From Linyphia triangularis (lineage: Eukaryota > Arthropoda > Arachnida > Araneae > Linyphiidae), in NCBI GenBank assembly GCA_963978545.1, contig OZ021725.1, forward strand, positions 90,507,305 through 90,571,304: a stretch of DNA of 64,000 bases, given 5' to 3'. This document shows, one piece after another, positions 51,701 through 61,400 of this stretch. Made by a program: the position numbers and the translations under genes. Under the pieces are notes generated by a model. The model made no database searches. It saw only the letters and a program-made list of their open reading frames with translations, and was not told where the DNA came from. Within the stretch, counting starts at the first letter, position 1. Each line of letters opens with the position of its first letter.

Positions 51701-54700
51701 AAAAATTCCCGATAAAGGCATACAAAAATGTGCAAGTTGCCAGACAACTACCTTAAACAAGGATAGAATCTTACTGTTGAGTAGTAGAAATTTTAAAAAA
51801 AAAATTAACCAAATTTGAGATAATCAAGAGAAAATAAGGAAAATTTTAATAGAAAAGTCTTTTAGAGCAAATGTCATAATAAAACCATGATGCCACTTTA
51901 TGGTTTATAATTATATCTTACAAAAATATGCTTTCCTAATAGAATCACAAAGATACTTTCCCCATCCAAAGTTTTAAAGTAAAATTAAGGTTTTGTAATA
52001 AAACTTTTACATTTCAGAGTTTTTTATATATTATAAAGTAAAATTAATACATTTCTGAAAAAACTAGGGGTGTGGTACATCACACAACTTTCAATTACAC
52101 TATAATGAGGCATTCAAATTCAATGCATTCAAATTTTAAATGATGTTATTTGCCGTTTTCATATTTTCACTCATTTAATTAAAAGTGGCTAGTTTGTTGA
52201 TATTTTCAGCAATAATTTTTGCATGAGACAGGATAAAAAGGCCAAATTGATGTTATTCATAGACATTACATTGTCCTTTCTTGGTGCATGAAACAGAAAA
52301 AAATCAATCGTTGATGCACAATTTTCGAGGGCAGAAAGCTCTGTGTTAAAGTTACTCCTTTTTAAACTTTTTATCGCATTTCTACAAGAATTTCAGAGGT
52401 GGGGACATTTAAAACACCTTAAAAGACATTAGCACAGGGATCTTATTCAAAATTGCTAAAACCGTTTTGTAGCAATTACTGAAAAACACGATTTCAACCT
52501 TATGCTGCACATGCACGATTTTGATGAAAACCTTAATGGTAGGTCCCATGGCCACCAACTAACCATCACACCAATTTGAACATCGTCGGTCAATTTGTTT
52601 GGGAGTTATGCTGACCATGTACACACAGACAGACATTTTTTCTAGACCACTTTTTTGAAATCAAGATGTTCCAAAACGTGGAGAAATGCAAAAAAAATCT
52701 AAATTTTTTTGAACGAATGTTATACTTTCATTATCCTATGTGAAAGTATAGATAATTGAAACTGAAAATTAACAAACCATACTTCTTTTTTTCAACATTC
52801 CTAAACCACATCTTTCTTCTACTCAGACATGCTGGTAGTGTTCACCAGGCCATCCCACCTACAGAGAATAAACGCCCCAACAGATGACACCCCACGCTCT
52901 CTCTCAGCTCTGTCTGCTTACCTTGCTTCCCATGTTGTTCTACCACTGAAAGGCAGAACAGCATCTTCGTCGCCTGCTCAATACAACCTTGTCTATCCTC
53001 CACTAGCTCAAAGCCCAAGCGACGCATCAGTCTCCATATCGTCTTTCTATCACCAGGACAGAGTGTGTATTTATATCTGTTTTATTATAGTAGTGTTATC
53101 AAATAGTTTATCTTTAATTATGCAAGGTTTAGTCCCCTCAGATACCGTATTTATAGTCCTTGAAAGCTCTTGTAAACTTTTGTGTTTCTATGAAGTTCTT
53201 AAAGGTCCTTAGTGATTAAAAATATAGTGGAAAGAGGAACATATTTCAAGTAATTTTAATTTATAATTTTTAATTACTAAAACTTCAGGGTGTTTCGAAA
53301 AGAATCGCCCGAATTGAAACTGTTATATTAATGGTACAACGAAGATCCTGTGAATAAAAGTTATGTTGCTGGACAAGGCATAGCCTAGAGTTTTAGGAAA
53401 TCACCACTAAATGAATCTCTATGCAAGATTGATCTAAAGACAGTGAGGCTGAAAATTTATTAATATTATTAATCTCTTCCTCTTCTTTCTCTTCTCTAAC
53501 TTCTCTTTTCCTTAGCAGGCTCTATATATATGAACACATGAAATCCAAGGAAACTGAACAAAAGACAGAAATACTTAAACAAATTATGCTTATTCATTAT
53601 ACTTATTTATAATTTAAGCAATTGACATTTATCAACCTATTCAAGACAATAATTACGTTTGACAGAGAGAACGCGATTTACAAAGGAAAGACAAAGAGAC
53701 TTACTTGACATAGCTAGGTAGATGGAGGCTCTTTTTAGCTTATTTTCAGAGAAGAGGCACCTTTGCTGGCCAGGGGCGAAGTGGTAGATTTTAATCCAGC
53801 TTCACTTGAATAAAACCCGTCACATTTCCTGATTGGTTAATCTCCCCCACAGGTCAACCCTTAACTTGGCCTAATTCAATGAATTCAAAATAAACCTATT
53901 TTTTGTTACCAAGCGTGGGAGGAGTTTCTTCCGGTCAAAGGGGTCGAGTGAATCATTTACCTCATGGATGTGGGACCCTTTCAGTGGAAGTCCCCTGTAT
54001 AAAAATTACTTAATTTTAACCCCTTAAGTTTTCACCATGAAAATTTGGGGACATTTCTTTAAAAAAAAACTACATTACAACAGAGCTAGATAGAGAAATC
54101 GTCATAAACGCAGTCTGTTGAGAAAATTAATCATTCTTTTTATACACCCTGTTATATTTGAATCCTTTGTATGTTTCGACACATGAACATCTGCTTTTTT
54201 GCACTTTTAAAGTGTATTAAAAACCTATGTGCATCTACACAGAATTCAAATTCGGAAAAATTTAAGTTACCAAATGAATATTGGAGAAACCCTCATTAGT
54301 AATGTGCAGGAAATTTTTTAAAAAATCAAGGAAAACTTATGTTTCTGTTGTTTTTCTTAGTTGTAATATTAACTTTTTATTTTATTCATTTCTCTAAGAA
54401 GTTATTGATTTCTCCTCTGTTTAATGTTTCAGAAACAAAGGAAGCGTAGAAGCATTCAAGATAGGCGATCGTCAGGTGCTAAGCAGCTTAGTAACTCTGG
54501 CGCAGTTCTGATTTACAGTATATCTAAACTAATGCCAATCAATTACTCTTTAGCACAAAATTATGTGTAAGTATCATACTTTGTGGGTTTTTTAGATATC
54601 AGAAGATAAACTAAAGTGTATTAAAAATACTTAACATTTCCTCTCGCTTCCTTTTTATGAATTGACAGATTTGGTTCAGAAGATGTCGTTAGCACTTGCT

Positions 54701-55426
54701 CAAAAAATGCTACCATTGCTGCTAAGGAAGGTTGCAGAGATCTTGTTCAGGTAATTGTTTCAGATGCATTTTCCAAAAATGTATGTTTTTAATGCTTTTT
54801 TTTATTTTTTTACAATCTTTGTCCAAAAAAATTTAGAACTAAAACAGATGACTGTATTCAAAGTCAACATTTGTTAAAAATGCTTGAAACATTTATGTGA
54901 TCTCTTTTCTTATATTTTTTATGTAATTGTGTTTCTACTTTATAACTTTATATAGGTTTGGTCATTAGCAAGTCTTATTGGTAATCCTACATCAATGTCT
55001 TCAATCGATTCTGAAAATGATCTTTCTTGGGCACAACATCCCTTTGGAAGAGAAACTCTCATGTCACTGTAAATACTATTATTTTAAAAGATTATATGGA
55101 TTTGCCTGAAAATTTTTGTTGATTGGTTTTTGTAAAATAAATCGTAACATATATAAAATTTTACTGTCATAAATAATGTCAATATAAAAACTAATTTATA
55201 ATTCATGAAAGAGTGAGACTAAACTTTTTTCTTGAAAACTGACATTTTTATCATTAATTTTGAATAGTTTCATCTTATAAGTTTGCCATAATAGACTCTC
55301 TGTGCAATTTCTTGTACTAGTCTTTTGTGTTATAGTGTAAAATATATTCCTTTTATTCACATTTAACTCAGTAATGTGAAGGATCCTTTTCTTTTCAGTG
55401 AAATCTTGTTTATATTCCTATTTCAC

Positions 55427-55457
<31 letters not shown>

Positions 55458-58400
55458 TAGTTTAGTAATAGAAACTAATTTTTTTATAAATTAATATTGT
55501 GTTTAGGAGGCAAAATGCAATTAAAAATATAGACTATTTGAAGCACATTATGTGTGAAATATTCTTATAGTCATATAACTGAATATTCTAATAGTTCATA
55601 TAGCTGAATTTTTATTTGTAAACAATTAAATAAGTGAACTTTGATCCACATAACGAAAGTTACTTTATCGTTAACATCTTTTCTTTTTTTTTTACTGTTA
55701 TGCCTGTTTCTATTAGAGAAATATTGGTTTTCAAGTTGTTGTTTTTAGTTATAATTCATAATACATCTCCTCTAAATAAGCTTTAATGTAATTAGTAACT
55801 AGTTTATTAAAATGTAGCACATTTAAATACTTGAAAAAAAAAGTTGTTGAAAATGTGTGATTATTTTATATATGTCTTATGTCTATCCTAATTGCTTGAG
55901 CGTGTGTATCCAACTAGTAATTTACAAGTTATAGCCAACATATTAATATCTTTTTAGCAAACAAAGCTATGAGGAAAACTTTTAGTATTGTACGAAATAT
56001 CAAATATGTAAAATTTCAATATATATTAGAGAATGTTTTCTGTTTTGATGGTTGTTTTGTATTAATCTAATTAGTAACAACATTATTAATGCATGCTAAA
56101 ATAGAATAAATGATTTCAAAATTTTCATGCATTATTTTGAATCCTAATAATTTTCTTTTACTGAATATATTTTATCCATGTTAAGAAATAACATTTTTTT
56201 TTTACCTTTTGACAGAATAGCTCACTATGGCAATCATTATGATGTTCAGACAGCAGCTATGCTGGCTTGTATCTTTCATGTGAAAGCACCCGAGAATAAA
56301 CTAAAGAAAGTTGCAGATATTGGATCTAGCGGAAATGTTAGTGTAAGCAGAGCAATTTTTATCAAGCTCATTAAATGGAGTGCTAACCTGAAAAAATATG
56401 CTTTAAATTTAAGTTTATTTTGTTTCTTAAAGATGTAGTTTTATTGCTGACTTATTTTTTCAGTTAGATATAGGAGTTTGAATCATGTCTTTACACTGGT
56501 TTATTTATTTCAATTGCTATGGTGACTGGTTAGTTGCTAAAACTCCCAGTTCAAATCAATCAATTTAGAAGAACTGTTTTCTGGGAAATTTCCTATAATC
56601 ATAACACTGGTTGATTAAGTTTTTATGGCAAAAGTTGAAGTTTACTTCAGAGTAGTTTATATTTGCTTTCTTATATCCTTTTTGATAACTGTATGTTAAG
56701 TCGACAGCTCAAATATGAATTTAATTACTAAATATGGGACTTATAATTTAATAATTTGCTTTTATATTTTACAAATTCATCCAAATCAAACTGTGTGATA
56801 AATATTTTTAGTTTTGTTCTTCATTATTCTAATTCTTAGTTAATAAGTATTATCTTGTAATATTTAATATTTTATGTATTTGTAGCAAATGTCTGGGAAG
56901 TGGTGGCTAAAGGTATGTCAGTGTGTCAATTAGTGGCAATGCTTCTTCCCCTTTTGCATGAGATGCTTGATTTTTTATCAGTTTGCTGTAAAAGCATGAT
57001 ATAGATTGTGAAAACCAAAATAAATCCATATAATATGGTTTTTCCTTTACCATGTGAATTTTCTATATTAATTTTTCGAAACAGCATTTTAAATTTTTTG
57101 AAAACTTGGTGTAATATTGTTCATTTTAGTGTTATTGTTGCTGATTTTTATTGTATTATTTATTATTCAAAATGGGTTGTTGTTTTTTCAATAGAAAATA
57201 TGTGACTTCCGTGAATTATTTTGATATTAATTGCTTTTTAATATTTAATCTGCAAATAATTTATTATGACATGGTTAAATGAAGTTTATGTAAACAAATT
57301 AAGTAATATTTCTTTAATTTCTTAGAGAATTCCAGTCTTCTTTAGCTGTTAAATTATTCATCAAATAATTTATCAACAAAAATACTTTAAATGTTTAGAA
57401 AAGTTTATCAATTAAAAAGATTTCCTTATTTCATAAATTAAATTGCTACTTTAAATTCATGTACTAAAATATTCAGTATTACACCAAGTTGCATGCAGAA
57501 TTTTTTTAAAGTACATTTTTAAACGTATTGGTATTGCTATAAATTATGGTAAATTACTATGTTGTCCGTTAATTTTTTGTTATTTATTGAAAACAAAATA
57601 TAATTAATATAGAAATTTCACTAGTTGTGTATTAATGTAAATATTAACCCTGTGAGTGTTGTAAATTCTGATTTTGTTGTGCTTATTTTTTTAATTTGCT
57701 TTTCTAACCATTTTACATTTTATTTTTCTATATTGTGTGATACTGCAATACAGCAAATAAAAATCTTGTAGTTTTTATGTAGTTTAAATTTCAAATTATT
57801 ATGTAGTATCCTTACTATAACACTATATAAGTATTGTAGTAAAGTTACTCTATTCACAAGTAAACCTTACTTTCATTGTATGAATTAAAAGTACCAATGT
57901 TTGCTTTTGTTTTAATATACTTGATATAAAATTTGAATGTATAAGATTTATAAAAAGTTTGAATTCGGTAATCAGATAGATTGACAGTCTTTTTTGCTAT
58001 TAAATTTGTGTATTAGGTATGGAAGGATAATTATTATTATTATTTTTTTTTTTTTTTTTTTTTGAGCAATATAATTTAAATTACATTGTTTGTTATATGT
58101 CATAAAACTGAAGTCAGTTGATCTCTTAAATATAATTAAAAATCTTAATGCAAATAACGGTATTCTGATTTTCCAGGAAATTTGTGTAAAGTTTTATCAA
58201 AGTATACACTTTTATGTAGAGTCACTTAATTATGTAATTAACTCATAAAATAATTATTATGTTGCTGTATATTCATTACAGATAATTATTGATGGAGAGA
58301 ATCCAACATGATGAGGAACTCAATTATGAAATTTTTTTTTTTCTTCTCTGCTGCTCTATAAAGCAGTCCAATTTGTAACTAGTTATCTGTAAAGCGTAAA

Positions 58401-61400
58401 ACATCTTGTCTATAGTAATATTAGTTTGATAAAACTAATTTCAATAAAACAATGCCTTGTGTCTTAGAAATAATGGGTTTTTTTTATGTCACTATATTTT
58501 TAAGCCAAAAAAAGTCAATTAAATTTTTAAGTCTAACAACTTATTTATGTTTTTAACTGAAGTTAAGTTTTCAATAAATTTACTTAAAGTTACTTATAAG
58601 TTAAGAAAAAATATCAATTATTTGTACTTTATGAATCTATGAAAAATAGTTATGATATTTTTTTTTTATAGCCTGGAGGCTCACCTTATCATACAGTTGT
58701 ACCATCTAATAACTCATTTGAAGGCTGGAGCATAGGTATTTATTGTATTATATTTCATGAAAAATGCTGCACAATATTTTTACCTTTATCCGGCGACCCA
58801 AAATCTAGAATGACACAAAAACCGGCATGTATTTGAATTTTCTTATAATTTCGGAATTCTGTTTAATAGCGAGCGATTGCATCACACTGTGATGTCACAT
58901 CGCAGTTCTTTCTGTATGTGAGTCGCTAATTCATAAAACAGACCAACTACTCACATTTAAGACATTCTGAAATATATTTTGGCTTAGATAATATCGTAGC
59001 CTTTATTTATTAATGTTTCTTTAATGATCACATTTTGAGAGAAATCACGATGAAGTTAGCTGATTTTTGTGCAGTTTTAGAAACTGTTTTTGCAACGTCA
59101 TCTGTTATAACTTCCAACAGACCCAAAGAAAAAAGTGTTTTTATAATGTTATTCAAGATTCTTTTGAAATAAAAATCAAAGCACTTAAGGCAGTTAAATT
59201 TAGAAATTGGTTTTATGACCTATTTTTTATTTTCAACAATGTGATTGTTTTGACTACTGTGGAGGAAGTAAACAATGTTTACATTTCACTTCAATAAGAT
59301 TCACCTTTCATGAACAGAAACTGCCGGTAGGGAGTGGGAAGCACGTATTTTCGTTGTGCTAACACATCTGCAACATTTTTTTTATTTTTTTTAAAGGAAT
59401 AAATTATTTTTCCGAAAACTGGCATAATGTTGGCAGTGAACTTGCCGATAAAGGTCCGTTATTTATGTTTGCATTTTTTTATCCTATCAACTCAGTACTT
59501 TATTTTATCTTTAACTTGTCTTTTCCTGCCTTGGAATAGACTATATTTTACTATTTAAAAATATATATAGTACTAAGTCTGTAAGGAAGAAAAAAGACAG
59601 AGGTTTCACCTATGTATAGGATTAATTTTGACATTATTCTTGATTCAAGGTACAGATATATTATCACAAATTGTTCTTGTTCAGAAATTTCTCAACAAGT
59701 ACTTTAATGGCAAGAAAAAATTGCTTTGAATAAATGGGGTTTACTTAAGAGGGAGTTAATACCATCAATAAGATATGAAAAAAATCTAATGTCATTAAAA
59801 TCTAATTAGTCGTTGCACCTTGTATTTAATTACATATTTCAAAAAAACATTTGTTTTCATATTTTGTCTTCATTTTTATTAGACAATATTTAAATATTTC
59901 AATTCCATTGAATTTAATTTTAATGTTAAACCAGCAGATTTATATTCTGAATAAACATTTTTGCAGACAAATTACAAATTTATCATTACATATACTGATA
60001 TGCAAGTAAGTAAATTGTGTAGATATTTCTAGCAATTTGTATTCAACTGTTGAGTTATAAATAACTGCAATAAATTTTCTAATAAAGCTCATTGAAATTT
60101 CCAAAATATGTTTTGGTTTTTTTTTTATTGCGGGATAGAGTTAATTTTATAACTGCATTACTAATTAGTGATCAAATTATTTACCAAAATTTTATATATT
60201 TTCACTTGGTCTTTCAATTTGACCTTGTTTTACATTGCTAAGATTAGTTTAAACTGTAACAATAATAAGGAATTTGCTGTTGCGATCCAAATCCTTTCCC
60301 AAATTACATAAAGTATTTTTAAATTATACATCATTGTGCACTGTTGAAAGCAATAGGAATTGAACAATGAATTAGTATGAAACCTTTAAAAAGCAGTACT
60401 TCATAGCTTTTAGCAGTTGAACCATCAAATTCGAACAATGATTGTCAATTTTGAAACAAATAGTCTAATTTACAGAAGGGTTTATCATTTTTCTAACCAC
60501 CCTATTATGTTCATAATTTCTAATTTGGGAATCAGTTAAAAAATCAATCGAGAAAAGTAATTGGCCAAAATTAAATACCCTAATTATTACCATATATTGA
60601 CTACATTTTTGTTTCGATATTACACCAAATTAGCAAACTTTCAAAATTTATTTCTATGGTGAAGTTATTAATTTATTAGATTTTGTGTAAATATTAAGTT
60701 GTAACTATTTTTTTTTTTTCCTTTTTTTTTACCCCCTAAGTGGGAGCAGCTTTGAAAAGAAATCGATCCAACAGTTGGTCTGATTCTGTTGAAGAATATA
60801 GTTTCTTTGATGATCACACCAACAGAAATGGAGATTTCCGTGATGAAGAAAGAGAAGCCCAAGAGGCAAATTCCAAGTAATTAATTTATTAAATGCTTTT
60901 AAATAGTTTCAATATTGAATTTAATTATGTTATTTTAATTTTATTTCCTTTCTTTGGCAGTATAGTAATTTTCTTTGTTTATTTTATAAAGAAAATATTT
61001 TTTTAGTGTGTGTCCTCATTTCCAGCTAAGTACATCATGTATTGATTCTATTACTATATGTGACATACATAAATTAAGTCGCACACAGAGGGGGGGGGGG
61101 GTCCAACTTGTTGGTCTGTGACAGTGAGGAGATGATTGCTTTCATTACGTACCAATTTCATTTTTGATTAACAAATTTAATAAATGGTTTTTTTTTTTTT
61201 TTTTAATATAAAGTTTTTAAACAATGTCAGTCATTTTAATAGATCGTTTAAACATAAATCGCATCCATATAAATTAATTTGCTTTGGACTTAATTTTAGC
61301 TTAGTTAATTTTAAAACTACATTAAATGTGATATTTTTTTTTTAAATTTTAGAAACAGAGGGGTTTGGTAAAATTAAATAAAGGAATTTTTAGGAGGGGA

